Positions 45,217 to 54,538 of a stretch of DNA of 64,000 bases are shown in pieces. The position numbers were made by a program, and so were the translations under genes. Below the pieces are notes generated by a model that ran no database searches, had not been told where the DNA came from, and worked only from the letters and a program-made list of their open reading frames with translations. This DNA comes from Mucinivorans sp036654415 (GTDB lineage Bacteria; Bacteroidota; Bacteroidia; Bacteroidales; Rikenellaceae), in the NCBI GenBank assembly GCA_036654415.1, contig JAVVSB010000006.1, positions 4,670 to 68,669 on the forward strand, in the 5' to 3' direction. Numbering within the stretch: the stretch's first letter is position 1; each line of letters starts with the position of its first letter.

Positions 45217-46065
45217 TTATATCTCTTGTTCGTGCCACTGATTATTATGAAACTCCATAATGGCTTTATATCCGACCTCACGAAGAAGCTCGATGGAGGC
45301 CATTCGGCCTGAATTAATAAGTTCGGGTCGATGGCTATCAGAGTTGACAACCAACGGGATACCCATCTGGCAAAGCATCCTTAAATTCTGCGCATTAGGG
45401 AAAAGGTAGCCTGAGCTGTCGTAAGCCTTGGTATTAAGTTCCAACATCATTCCCCGCTGGGCGATAAAACTAAAATACTCTTGCACCTTTCGCTTATACC
45501 ACACTTTCTGCGTTATGCCAGGCTCCACACGCGAGGCGTTCATGGAAATTTTGTCGGCATGGCCCACAAAATCAAAACCGCCAAGGGCAACCATGCGCAT
45601 CTTGGCGTCGAAATAGTCGCACACCAAACGCCTTAAATCATTATCGTAATAGAGAAGAAGACTCTTGATAAAACTTTCGGGACGGGTGTCGGCATCAAAA
45701 ACCTCCTGAGGTCCTACCTTGATAAAGTGGACCGAACCAATACTATAATCCAAGTCAAGAGACTGAAAATAGTCGTTAGCTGGATTATGGTCCTCATCGA
45801 TATAGTCAATCTCCATGGATGCATAAACTTCTATTTGGCTCTGGTACTTACGTTTTAGAGATGCTATTTCAGCAAGATACGCATCTACACACTCCCACTG
45901 AAGCACCTTACTAAAGCCCACATAGGCAGGCAGCGGAGCATGAGAGGAGATACCGTAGGACGAAAAGCCAGCCTCGATGGCTGCCTTAACAAACTCCTCC
46001 ATTGGAGCGCGACCATCACAATATTGGCAATGGCTATGATAATTTGTACCGTATTTTAGACTCAT
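45217..46065 (-). CDS. PHP-domain phosphatase, HisJ-like
   Basis: 282 aa from the ATG at 46065; the frame opens five codons earlier at a TTG that overlaps parE less sensibly. PHP-domain metal ligands: NYHSHCQYCDG, ISSHAP, YASMEIDY, GSVHFI, FVGHADK and the C-terminal NSDSHRP. Family members include histidinol-phosphatase HisJ, but no histidine genes are near, so the substrate is open. Sits seven bases after the parE stop within the topoisomerase unit. Confidence 0.85.
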   Translation of the reverse strand: MSLKYGTNYHSHCQYCDGRAPMEEFVKAAIEAGFSSYGISSHAPLPAYVGFSKVLQWECVDAYLAEIASLKRKYQSQIEVYASMEIDYIDEDHNPANDYFQSLDLDYSIGSVHFIKVGPQEVFDADTRPESFIKSLLLYYDNDLRRLVCDYFDAKMRMVALGGFDFVGHADKISMNASRVEPGITQKVWYKRKVQEYFSFIAQRGMMLELNTKAYDSSGYLFPNAQNLRMLCQMGIPLVVNSDSHRPELINSGRMASIELLREVGYKAIMEFHNNQWHEQEI

Positions 46066-46072
46066 AAATCCC

Positions 46073-47935
46073 TTAAGCAATACCTTGCTCTATATCGTGT
46101 GCTATATCTTGTTCTATCTTTAAATTACTGATAATAAAGTCTTGGCGATCCATCGTATTTTTGCCCATATAAAACTCTAACATATCATGAATGGTCTCAC
46201 TGGAGGACATACGCACCTTTTCCAGACGAATATTCTCACCTATGAAACCGCGAAACTCATCTGGCGAAATCTCGCCCAACCCCTTAAAGCGTGTGATTTC
46301 GGCCGTGGAGCCCAACTTATGCAACGCATTTTGACGCTCAACATCGCTATAACAATAGAGGGTCTCCTTCTTGTTTCGCACCCTAAAGAGCGGAGTTTGA
46401 AGTATATAAAGGTGTTCACCACGAATGACATCAGGGAAAAATTGCAAGAAAAAAGTCATCAACAGTAGCCTAATATGCATACCATCAACATCGGCATCGG
46501 TGGCTATAATAATCTTATTGTAACGCAGATTATCCATATCCTCCTCAATGTTTAAAGCTGCCTGCAAAAGGTTAAACTCCTCGTTCTCGTAAACTATCTT
46601 TTTGGTAAGTCCATAAGTATTGAGCGGCTTACCCTTGAGTGAAAAGACAGCCTGAGTATTAACATCACGTGACTTGGTGATAGAACCACTGGCCGAATCA
46701 CCCTCGGTGATGAAGATGGAGCTAAACTCGCTCCTTGGGTCTTTATCGCCCAAATGCATACGACAATCGCGCAACTTTTTATTGTGCAACGAGGCCTTTT
46801 TAGCCATCTCGCGCGCCTTTTTCTGAACCCCACTGATGGCCTTACGCTCCTTCTCAGCCTCAAGAATTTTACGAAGCATAACCTCGGCCACCGCTGGATT
46901 TTTGTGTAAGAAGTTATCAAGTTTCTCTTTAAGAAAATCGCCTATATAGCTACGTAGACTAACCCCACCAGGGGCCATATCCTTGGACCCGAGTTTGGTT
47001 TTGGTCTGAGAATCGAATACAGGCTCAATAACCTTGATGGAGACAGCTGCAATAATGGATGCCCGAATGTCAGCCGCATCAAAATCCTTTTTATAGAACT
47101 CGCGCACAACCTTAACCACGGCCTCTCGGAAAGCTGCCTGATGGGTGCCACCCTGGGTGGTATGCTGCCCATTGACAAAACTAAAGTAGCTCTCGTTGTA
47201 GCCCGTCCCATGGCTCATGGCCACCTCTATATCCTCACCACTGAGGTGAATGGGCGGATAGAGATACTCCTCGCCAACGGTCTCGGTCAACAAATCCAAC
47301 AGCCCATTACGACTTACATAGGGTACACCATTAAACTTGAGGGTAAGCCCAGCATTAAGGTAAGTGTAATTTTTGAGCATCTGCTCAATATAGTCCCAAC
47401 GGAAGGTGTAATCGCCAAAGATAGTCCTATCGGGAGTAAAAACAACCTGAGTTCCATTCTTCTGAGTGGTGGTTTGAGTAGAGTCACTAACTTCAATACC
47501 AGCAGCATACTCAATTGTACGCTGCTGCCCCTCACGTGTGGCACTAACCACAAAACAGGAGCTCATGGCGTTGACCGCCTTAAGTCCCACACCGTTGAGC
47601 CCAACCGACTTTTTGAAGGCCACCGAATCATACTTGGCCCCTGTATTCATCTTACTAACCGCATCGGAAAGCACACCCAAAGGGATACCACGACCATAGT
47701 CGCGTATGGAGACCTGGGGACCATCCATGTTAATCTCGATAAGTTTACCTTGGCCCATCACGAACTCGTCAACCGAGTTGTCAATTACCTCCTTGATAAG
47801 TACATACATACCATCATCTGGACTCGACCCATCGCCCAACTTACCGATATACATCCCTGGGCGGCGGCGCACATGCTCCTGCCACTCAAGGGTTTGGAAC
47901 TCATCCTCTGTATACTTTACCTCTTTATCTGACAT
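46073..47935 (-). CDS. parE: Topoisomerase IV subunit B
   Basis: 620 aa ATPase subunit partnering ParC. GHKL ATPase motifs: EVIDNSVDEF, RDYGRGIPLG and GLNGVGLKAVNA; transducer region; TOPRIM motifs ITEGDSASGS and DADVDGMHIR. The length without the large GyrB insertion, plus parC nearby, supports ParE. The ATG lies 19 bases inside the end of the plsC gene, so the two are translationally coupled. Confidence 0.95.
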   Translation of the reverse strand: MSDKEVKYTEDEFQTLEWQEHVRRRPGMYIGKLGDGSSPDDGMYVLIKEVIDNSVDEFVMGQGKLIEINMDGPQVSIRDYGRGIPLGVLSDAVSKMNTGAKYDSVAFKKSVGLNGVGLKAVNAMSSCFVVSATREGQQRTIEYAAGIEVSDSTQTTTQKNGTQVVFTPDRTIFGDYTFRWDYIEQMLKNYTYLNAGLTLKFNGVPYVSRNGLLDLLTETVGEEYLYPPIHLSGEDIEVAMSHGTGYNESYFSFVNGQHTTQGGTHQAAFREAVVKVVREFYKKDFDAADIRASIIAAVSIKVIEPVFDSQTKTKLGSKDMAPGGVSLRSYIGDFLKEKLDNFLHKNPAVAEVMLRKILEAEKERKAISGVQKKAREMAKKASLHNKKLRDCRMHLGDKDPRSEFSSIFITEGDSASGSITKSRDVNTQAVFSLKGKPLNTYGLTKKIVYENEEFNLLQAALNIEEDMDNLRYNKIIIATDADVDGMHIRLLLMTFFLQFFPDVIRGEHLYILQTPLFRVRNKKETLYCYSDVERQNALHKLGSTAEITRFKGLGEISPDEFRGFIGENIRLEKVRMSSSETIHDMLEFYMGKNTMDRQDFIISNLKIEQDIAHDIEQGIA

Positions 47936-48663
47936 AACTTATCATATTCATCTTTTATTATCTTTTTGGCATAAGAGGCCAACTCATCCATGGAGAGAGA
48001 ATTAACTGTTTCAACCGATATTTCAGGCAATATGCTCACCACAAAATAGTGGTTGGTGGTGACCCCCTCCTCCTTACCCACGGCATCGGAGGTGCCGATG
48101 GTAACCACAGGCAAAATAGGTTGTTTAGCGATTTTGGCCAACATAAAAGCCCCCACATGGAACTCCCCTATCTGCCCCGTTTTGGAACGAGTGCCCTCGG
48201 GAAAAAGGAAGACCGAAATGCCTTCACGCATAAAGGCGGTACACTCCTTAATCATCTTCTTAGCCCCTGAAGCTCCACCACGGTGAATGCCCACATCACC
48301 ACGCATCCAAAGCACCCAACCAAAAAAAGGGATGGAGTAGACCTCGTATTTGCTAACCCAACGAAAATTAGCTGGGACATAGAACAACAACGGAATGTCG
48401 AGCATAGAGTTGTGGTTGCTGAGCATTAAGTAGGTTTTACTCTTGTCGAGATTCTCGCGGCCACGCACCTCGACCCTCCACCACGGATTCAACCGATAAA
48501 TAATCTTTGACCAAAAACTGGAGTACCACTGCATGGCCAAACGCCTACGGCTATCGAACACCATAACATAACACCACACAGGGATGGAACCAAAAAAGAG
48601 CATCATGGTAAAGAAAAAAAAGATGATGCCAAAAACTGCTGAGCGCACGTATTTCATTATCAT
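47917..48663 (-). CDS. plsC: 1-acyl-glycerol-3-phosphate acyltransferase
   Basis: 248 aa membrane-associated acyltransferase making phosphatidic acid. N-terminal helix (about 7-35), then the PlsC motifs SNHNSMLDIP (NHX4D catalytic pair), GVLWMRGDVGIHRGG-type region (here WVLWMRGDVG) and FPEGTRS. The ATG at 48663 overlaps the GH2-like stop as ATGA; an ATG two codons later is possible. Coupled downstream to parE. Confidence 0.93.
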   Translation of the reverse strand: MIMKYVRSAVFGIIFFFFTMMLFFGSIPVWCYVMVFDSRRRLAMQWYSSFWSKIIYRLNPWWRVEVRGRENLDKSKTYLMLSNHNSMLDIPLLFYVPANFRWVSKYEVYSIPFFGWVLWMRGDVGIHRGGASGAKKMIKECTAFMREGISVFLFPEGTRSKTGQIGEFHVGAFMLAKIAKQPILPVVTIGTSDAVGKEEGVTTNHYFVVSILPEISVETVNSLSMDELASYAKKIIKDEYDKLCQIKR

Positions 48664-50723
48664 AGAATCACTCGATTAGAATAAAACGCAACCTTACCTA
48701 TTTTAATCTCAACACCATGTTTGGCCCCTGCATTGGGAATTATCACCTCCACAGAGTGGCCAGGAGCGGCATCAACATTAAGAGCCCCCTCTTTAACTAG
48801 TTTAGAGCCATTAAACAACTGGTAAGAGACCTGCTGCTCACTAAGGTTACTAAACTGCATACGGTTTTCAAAACGATAGAGCCCCTTGGTTGCATCCACT
48901 GGAGTAATAAGAACATCGTAGAAAAAATCACCAACACCCAGATTCTTATAGTTCACATTTCCCTTAGTTAACTTATAATTATCCTCAAGTATACTCTTTT
49001 TAGCCATACCACTTTCAAGCGACAAATCCTGATACCCTTCCAAAAAGGCCCCTTGAGAACCAGCAGCCCAAAAATTCTTGTCGAAAGGCACCGCAAACGG
49101 GATAACAGGCATGCCGTTCTTAGATATCATCTGTTCAGAGTCTGGATTAAGTGGACATAATATCTGAGTGTTCCACTGTTCACCAGCTCCATCATAAACA
49201 ACAGGCCGAGTGGTATCTCGAGCCTTGAGCGCAATAAAAGCCTGGTACATATTATAACCATTGCCAGCCTGAGAGCCCAGAGCCCACATGACAACAGAGG
49301 TATGGTTCTTGGCACGCTCGTAAGTGGCTAACACACGCTCTACAAAGGCATCACACCAAGATGGATTATTGGCCAAGGTGCCACCCAAACGGGTATTGCT
49401 GCTAAGACCAGAACTATTAAGACCAGCCACATCAACCACATAGAGCCCTATCTCGTCACACAGGGCGTAGAAAAGCTCAGGCATAGGGCGAACTGTGCGA
49501 ATGGTATTAAAGCCACGCATACGGATATTTTCTATCTGGAAGCGGAGTTGCTTTTCATCAACTGCATTACCAGTTTTACTGTCAAAAACATCCCACACAA
49601 CCCCCTTGAATATCAAAGGCTCTCCATTGAAAAGATATTTATCGCCTTTGACCTCGGAACTACGAAAGCCAACCTTACGGGTGACATATTCGGTAAAACG
49701 TCCCTCGCGTTGGATACGGTACATAATGGTGTAGAGCTGAGGATTCTCTGCCGTCCACTTGCGCACCCCATAAACAGAAGCTGTAAAACGTACCGTATCC
49801 TCGCGCCGCATATCGAGCGAAATATCGCGTTTATTTTGGCTAATAATCTGCCCCTGAGGGTCGTACAAATCGTAATAGACGGTAACAGTGTGGGGGTTGA
49901 GCAGTTCAGACTTAATTAGCATGGCTGCCTCCAACAAGCCATTGGTGTAGGTGGGGTCGAGCGTGGTACGCGTCAAAAAGTCGCGCATACGAATCTTGGG
50001 CTGAGCAAAAAGGTATATCTCGCGAGTGAGTCCCCAAAGCCTCCAACCGCTTTGGTCCTCAATGTAACTGGCAGCAGAAAATCTATCCACTCGGATGGCA
50101 AGGCGATTAAGCCCACGCTGTACACTCTTTGAAATATCAATCTCGGCACCCGTGTCGCTCATCATATTAACCCCCACCTGCTCGCCATTTACATAGATGG
50201 TCATTCGAGAAGCTCCACCACCAATATAGAGGTAGAGAGCTTTGTCGGTATAATCAAAAGGGACTACAAAATCGGTGGCAAAGATAGCAGCAGCTGAAGT
50301 TTCGGGCAACCAAGGCTGACTATTTAGTCGCGGAGCCTTGGGTGCAGAGGTGGCAAAGGGGTAAGCACTTTGTGAAAAAACAGCCTCCCCAGAGCCAGTA
50401 AGGTTGACCCCAAGGGGCAAAGTTATCTTGTCCCAACTCTTGAGCTCGACATGGCGTTGGTAGAGGTTATCGGTGATTTTGGAGCCATCATCAAAGTACT
50501 TGAAAGCCCACTCCCCCTTTAAGGAGGAGTAGCCAGCCGAGCTATCGGCACTATTGGCCATGGCATAGCGAGCCTTACGGTAGCTGAGAAACTCAGTACG
50601 CGGAGCTTGTAAACCTGTGCTGTAAAGTGGCGTCTGCTCTGTGGTATAGGTCTGACCATAAGAGCTTGGCGAAAATAAAAATATAAGCCCGCAAACAGAT
50701 GCGGAGAGAGAAAATAGCCTCAT
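48660..50723 (-). CDS. GH2-like protein lacking catalytic residues
   Basis: 687 aa from the ATG at 50723 (signal peptide MRLFSLSASVCGLIFLFSPS...G), chosen because the longer frame runs over the promoter element at 50748. The fold is GH2/LacZ-like: sugar-binding jelly roll (about 40-245), immunoglobulin-like domain (about 250-355) and TIM barrel (from about 360). Where active enzymes have GVNRHEHHP it has GVVWDVFDS; where they have the acid/base N-E of SLGNESG it has ALGSQAG (Ser484-Gln485); the nucleophile ILCEYAHAMG region reads IPFAVPF. So it is probably not a hydrolase, perhaps a glycan-binding protein. The C-terminal LacZ domains are missing. First gene of an eight-gene unit. Confidence 0.85.
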   Translation of the reverse strand: MRLFSLSASVCGLIFLFSPSSYGQTYTTEQTPLYSTGLQAPRTEFLSYRKARYAMANSADSSAGYSSLKGEWAFKYFDDGSKITDNLYQRHVELKSWDKITLPLGVNLTGSGEAVFSQSAYPFATSAPKAPRLNSQPWLPETSAAAIFATDFVVPFDYTDKALYLYIGGGASRMTIYVNGEQVGVNMMSDTGAEIDISKSVQRGLNRLAIRVDRFSAASYIEDQSGWRLWGLTREIYLFAQPKIRMRDFLTRTTLDPTYTNGLLEAAMLIKSELLNPHTVTVYYDLYDPQGQIISQNKRDISLDMRREDTVRFTASVYGVRKWTAENPQLYTIMYRIQREGRFTEYVTRKVGFRSSEVKGDKYLFNGEPLIFKGVVWDVFDSKTGNAVDEKQLRFQIENIRMRGFNTIRTVRPMPELFYALCDEIGLYVVDVAGLNSSGLSSNTRLGGTLANNPSWCDAFVERVLATYERAKNHTSVVMWALGSQAGNGYNMYQAFIALKARDTTRPVVYDGAGEQWNTQILCPLNPDSEQMISKNGMPVIPFAVPFDKNFWAAGSQGAFLEGYQDLSLESGMAKKSILEDNYKLTKGNVNYKNLGVGDFFYDVLITPVDATKGLYRFENRMQFSNLSEQQVSYQLFNGSKLVKEGALNVDAAPGHSVEVIIPNAGAKHGVEIKIGKVAFYSNRVIL

Positions 50724-50747
50724 AAAATATAATTTTTGCTGTAAGTA

Positions 50748-50755
50748 CAAAGATA
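50748..50755 (-). promoter_or_regulatory. -7 promoter for GH2-like to ybaN unit
   Basis: Minus strand reads TATCTTTG, exact TAnnTTTG, 24 bases before the GH2-like ATG at 50723. The eight genes to 40772 are separated by at most about 11 bases or overlap, so it may drive them all. Confidence 0.55.
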
Positions 50756-50785
50756 GTGATTTTTTTGGGAACAAACACATCTACC

Positions 50786-50821
50786 AAAAATAGGGGTTGA
50801 CTTTTCGACGTCACCCCCTAT
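50786..50821 (-). terminator. Rho-independent terminator of the nan operon
   Basis: On the minus strand ATAGGGGGTGAC pairs with GTCAACCCCTAT (11 of 12, one G-U) around an eight-base loop, followed by TTTTT. It begins eight bases after the epimerase stop at 50829 and separates the sialate operon from the GH2-like unit. Confidence 0.8.
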
Positions 50822-50828
50822 CGCTTTC

Positions 50829-51992
50829 TTATAATTTTTTGAGCACCTCAGAGACTTGATAAAGCCCACGTGGAACATGAAAACACCCCTTCCATTTACC
50901 CCCCTTCAAATCGAGAGATACCTCGCCTCGACGATTCAGATAGCCCCACCATTCAGGATATTCTGGGTCAGCAAAGTGGCTCCACGTATAGTCATGTAAC
51001 CGCTCGAACCACTCCAAGGCCTTAGGATTGCCAGTAAGCTGATACCCTTTTATCATTGAAATAAGTGATTCCAGATGCACCCACCACAGCTTTTGGTCCC
51101 ACTCTAACTGCTCTGTTGGCTTGCCCAAGCGGTCCATAAAATAGAAGATACCGCCATACTGCTTGTCCCAACCATACTCAACCATACGAATGGCGATATC
51201 GGTGGCCTGCTCTACAAGTTTTTTATCCCCAAAACGTGTACCCAAATCCATCAAAAACCACATGGCCTCGATGGAGTGACCAGGGTTGAGCGAACGACCA
51301 GCAAAGCTGTTACTGAGAGACCCATCGGCATTGACATTTTCGACTACAATACCAAGTTCTGGCCTCCAGAATTTACTAAGAATAGTATCAATACAGGTAT
51401 GAGCAGTCTGTTCAACCACCTGAGAACCAACTATATGTTCAATCTCTAAAGAGAGGTTGCAAAGAATCATGGGCAACGCAAAATTATCGAGCGAACGTGC
51501 CCCTGAGACCGCCTTGCTCCACTGAGCCTTGGGATTGGATTTGCGTTGCAGAATTTTGTCAAAAGTGATACGCGCCACATCGGCATAATGTTGCTCACCA
51601 GTGGCCAGAGCCAACTGTCCAAAGGCCATGGCAGCAAAGGTATAGGAGAAGATATTGTAGGGCTCAACAAGCGGCTTACCTGAGGCCTCAAGCGAGAAAT
51701 ACCACTCATAGTTGCCATCATGACCATACTTGAGCAGAAACTCAGCCCCTTGGCGAGCACAATCTAACCACTGCTGGCGATGCTCTACTTTATTATAAAG
51801 CATGGCAAAGAGCCACACCTGACGCCCTTGAAGCCAGACGAATTTATCAGTGTCGAAAACATTACCTTGCCTATCTAAGCAAGTAAAATAGCCCCCATTA
51901 ACCGTGTCTTGCGATTTGGTGAGCCAAAAAGGCAGAACTTTGTTGTAGAGCTCGTTAGTGTAGAGCTCAGTTAATACTTTAAAATCAATCAT
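50829..51992 (-). CDS. N-acylglucosamine 2-epimerase (AGE family)
   Basis: 387 aa (alpha/alpha)6-barrel epimerase interconverting ManNAc and GlcNAc. The ATG at 51992 overlaps the symporter stop as ATGA, so this start is chosen over one six codons upstream. Family segments: GGYFTCLDRQGN, WLQGRQVWLFAMLYN, LNPGHSIEAMWFL with the catalytic His and WVHLESLI near the second. In Bacteroides the ManNAc step of sialate catabolism is done by an AGE-family enzyme (NanE there), which fits its place after NanA and the symporter. A hairpin terminator follows. Confidence 0.93.
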   Translation of the reverse strand: MIDFKVLTELYTNELYNKVLPFWLTKSQDTVNGGYFTCLDRQGNVFDTDKFVWLQGRQVWLFAMLYNKVEHRQQWLDCARQGAEFLLKYGHDGNYEWYFSLEASGKPLVEPYNIFSYTFAAMAFGQLALATGEQHYADVARITFDKILQRKSNPKAQWSKAVSGARSLDNFALPMILCNLSLEIEHIVGSQVVEQTAHTCIDTILSKFWRPELGIVVENVNADGSLSNSFAGRSLNPGHSIEAMWFLMDLGTRFGDKKLVEQATDIAIRMVEYGWDKQYGGIFYFMDRLGKPTEQLEWDQKLWWVHLESLISMIKGYQLTGNPKALEWFERLHDYTWSHFADPEYPEWWGYLNRRGEVSLDLKGGKWKGCFHVPRGLYQVSEVLKKL

Positions 51993-54517
51993 CTTTTTAA
52001 TTTTTTCCAAGTCAACCCGTCGAGATTACTCCCCTGCTCGGGCAAAATATAACTCAATACAAACGATATGGCTATGGTGATTAACATTCCTATCAAGCCA
52101 TAGAGTAGGAACGAAACATTAGTGTAGCGACTCATGACAATAACGGCTACAGTCCCCAAGACGAAGCCCACAATGGCAGCGCGCCCCTTGATGCGGTCGA
52201 AGAAGATACCCATAAAGAAGAGTGCCCCCAAGCCACTGGTAAGCAGGCCAAGAATGGTGTTGAACCAGTCAAAGAGCGAAAGCACATTCCAGGTGGCCAT
52301 CATCAAAGCAAAACCTGTTCCCAGTACTCCGCATACCACACTCGACAAACGAGCCGAAAGCATACGAGCTCGCTCAGTGGCCATGGGACGTAATTTAGAG
52401 AAGATGTCGACTGTAAAGGCTGTCGAGATGGAGTTGATATTGGAGGATACTGTACTCATGGAGGCAGCAAAGATGGCTGCAATCATCACCCCAGCAATCC
52501 CCACAGGAAGCTGGTTCATGATGTAAAACGGGAAGATAGAGTCTCCAGTGGGCATGGCAAAATCCAGAGTCGCTGGCCGAGAATAAAAATAAGCGAATAG
52601 CGCTGTACCAATGGCATAAAAAAGCAACGAACTAATGACACTCAACACCCCATTGGTGATAATACTTTTGGCCGCCTTTTTCTCGGAGGCAGTGGTCATG
52701 TAGCGTTGGATAATGGTCTGGTCGGAGCTATAAGAAATCAACTGATTGGCTGCCCCGCCGATAAGAACTACCCAAATGGTGGCCTTGGTAAGGTCAAAAG
52801 TCCAATCAAAAATTTGAAATTTATCGTTGTCCAAAGCTATCTGCAACGCATTACCATCGGTGTGCATAACTAGATAAACAAGGGTAAAGATGGCCCCACC
52901 CATAAGTATAATACCCTGCACCACATCGCCCCATATCACAGCCTCAATACCGCCCATGGAGCTATAAATAATTGTTATCAAGCTCATTAGCAATATGCAA
53001 AGATAGATATCGATACCCGTGGCTGCCGTCAGGGCCAACGAGGGCAGATAAAGCACCAAGGCCATACGAGCCGTCATAAAGACAATAAAGAGCAACGAGG
53101 CCATAACCCGTGTTGCAGCATTGAAGCGCAACTCCAGATACTCGTAAGCTGAGGTGATTTTTAGACGACGGAAAAATGGCAGATAATACTTCACCACAGG
53201 AAAAGCCACAAAGAAGATGGTGATGGCCATAAGGAAGTAACGCCAATCGGTGGCATATGTCTTGGCTGGAATGGCCATAAAGGTGATGGCCGAGAGCATG
53301 GTGGCAAAGATGCTCACCGACACAGCCCACCACGGAATACGCCCCCCACCAGTGAAATAGTGGTCGGAATTTTTGGTACGATACATAAAGAACCAACCAA
53401 GGCCCAACATACCAAGAAGATAAAAGCCAATGACACTCCAATTTATCCACCCAAAAGATTTGTCGGTTTGAAGAGTTCCGTGCCACACCTCAGAGCTACG
53501 CACCCCAGGCATCTTTTCGCCCCCAACTATCCACCACGAAGAGCCACTTTCGGTGGCCAAGAGGGCACCAGCAAGCGCAAAAGGGGTCTGTCCAGTGTCG
53601 GCCCAACGGTTGACAATGGTGTTGTAAAAAATCAGTTTTCTGTTAAAATTATACCACTGCGGCTCATGAGACATATAAGCATAACGCTCAAGGGAGTCAC
53701 GCACAGCTGTGCCTTGGCAAAAACGCTGTTCGTTAACCCCACCCATAAACAAAATACTATGCACCCCAGCGGCCACAGCCACCCCTCCATTAAGGGCAAT
53801 AGGCGAACTGGCCACGGGCAACCACTTTTGCTCGCGTGGGCTAAAGGCATAGCCATCGGTAAGCACCTTTCCAGTTGCGGGGTCAAATCCGCCCATAAGG
53901 TAAAACCGCATCTCCTCGGCCTGGTTCTGAGCCGAAGCCACAGCTTGCACACGAGCCGTACCAGGCAAAGATACCTCCTCGCGCCACTCATTTTGCACCA
54001 CATTGTAGATAAAGGTTCGATTATTGGGCACGCCATTACTAAGCCCACCACTCACCCATATCTCGCCACCCATCAGTGCCCCTGCAAAATTATCTAAGCC
54101 AATAGGCAATGGAGCCAAAGTAACCACCCGCTGACCATCGAAAAAATGGTTGTCAATGAGTGATAATTTGCCATCAGTGCCACCAACCATAAATATACCC
54201 TTGGGCATGGTGATGCTTAGGCCATAGGCCGCCGCCCGAGGTAGACACACCTGGGAAAGGCTCCACTGCTGACCATCGTAGCAAAAAATCTTATCCGAAA
54301 AGACCTTTACTCCACCCTCGGCAGCAGGCTTCTGTGGGAAGTTACACCCCCCAAGAGCCCACAATTCGCCACCAAAATGGCCGCCATACATTGCTGAGAA
54401 GCCCAACGAATCAGGTAAAGGAACCTCCTGCTCCCAGGCAATAGTTGTGGGGTCAGCTCGGTTTTCACTTGCACAGGCGCACAACAATAAACAAAGAAGC
54501 AATAGAATCTTTTTCAT
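51989..54517 (-). CDS. Kelch mutarotase-sodium:solute symporter fusion
   Basis: 842 aa. A signal sequence with lipobox-like LLCAC (Cys15) leads into a Kelch beta-propeller (about 25-350, blades marked by LWALGGCNF, IFMVGGTDG, IWVSGGLS, YLMGGFDP, LFMGGVNE and WIVGGEK), resembling the NanM-type cyclically permuted sialate mutarotase. A helix at about 359-378 then begins a sodium:solute symporter domain (to about 830) with SVSIFATMLSAITFM and IAAIFAASMSTVSSNINS. It would anomerise sialic acid outside the inner membrane and import it with sodium (inference from neighbours). Between nanA (21 bases upstream) and the epimerase. Confidence 0.9.
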   Translation of the reverse strand: MKKILLLLCLLLCACASENRADPTTIAWEQEVPLPDSLGFSAMYGGHFGGELWALGGCNFPQKPAAEGGVKVFSDKIFCYDGQQWSLSQVCLPRAAAYGLSITMPKGIFMVGGTDGKLSLIDNHFFDGQRVVTLAPLPIGLDNFAGALMGGEIWVSGGLSNGVPNNRTFIYNVVQNEWREEVSLPGTARVQAVASAQNQAEEMRFYLMGGFDPATGKVLTDGYAFSPREQKWLPVASSPIALNGGVAVAAGVHSILFMGGVNEQRFCQGTAVRDSLERYAYMSHEPQWYNFNRKLIFYNTIVNRWADTGQTPFALAGALLATESGSSWWIVGGEKMPGVRSSEVWHGTLQTDKSFGWINWSVIGFYLLGMLGLGWFFMYRTKNSDHYFTGGGRIPWWAVSVSIFATMLSAITFMAIPAKTYATDWRYFLMAITIFFVAFPVVKYYLPFFRRLKITSAYEYLELRFNAATRVMASLLFIVFMTARMALVLYLPSLALTAATGIDIYLCILLMSLITIIYSSMGGIEAVIWGDVVQGIILMGGAIFTLVYLVMHTDGNALQIALDNDKFQIFDWTFDLTKATIWVVLIGGAANQLISYSSDQTIIQRYMTTASEKKAAKSIITNGVLSVISSLLFYAIGTALFAYFYSRPATLDFAMPTGDSIFPFYIMNQLPVGIAGVMIAAIFAASMSTVSSNINSISTAFTVDIFSKLRPMATERARMLSARLSSVVCGVLGTGFALMMATWNVLSLFDWFNTILGLLTSGLGALFFMGIFFDRIKGRAAIVGFVLGTVAVIVMSRYTNVSFLLYGLIGMLITIAISFVLSYILPEQGSNLDGLTWKKLKR

Positions 54518-54538
54518 GACGGGAGTCGAGTAATGTGG

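Noticed and set aside
47141..47932. 263-codon open frame on the plus strand inside parE
   Set aside because: Antisense shadow of the conserved ParE ATPase region.
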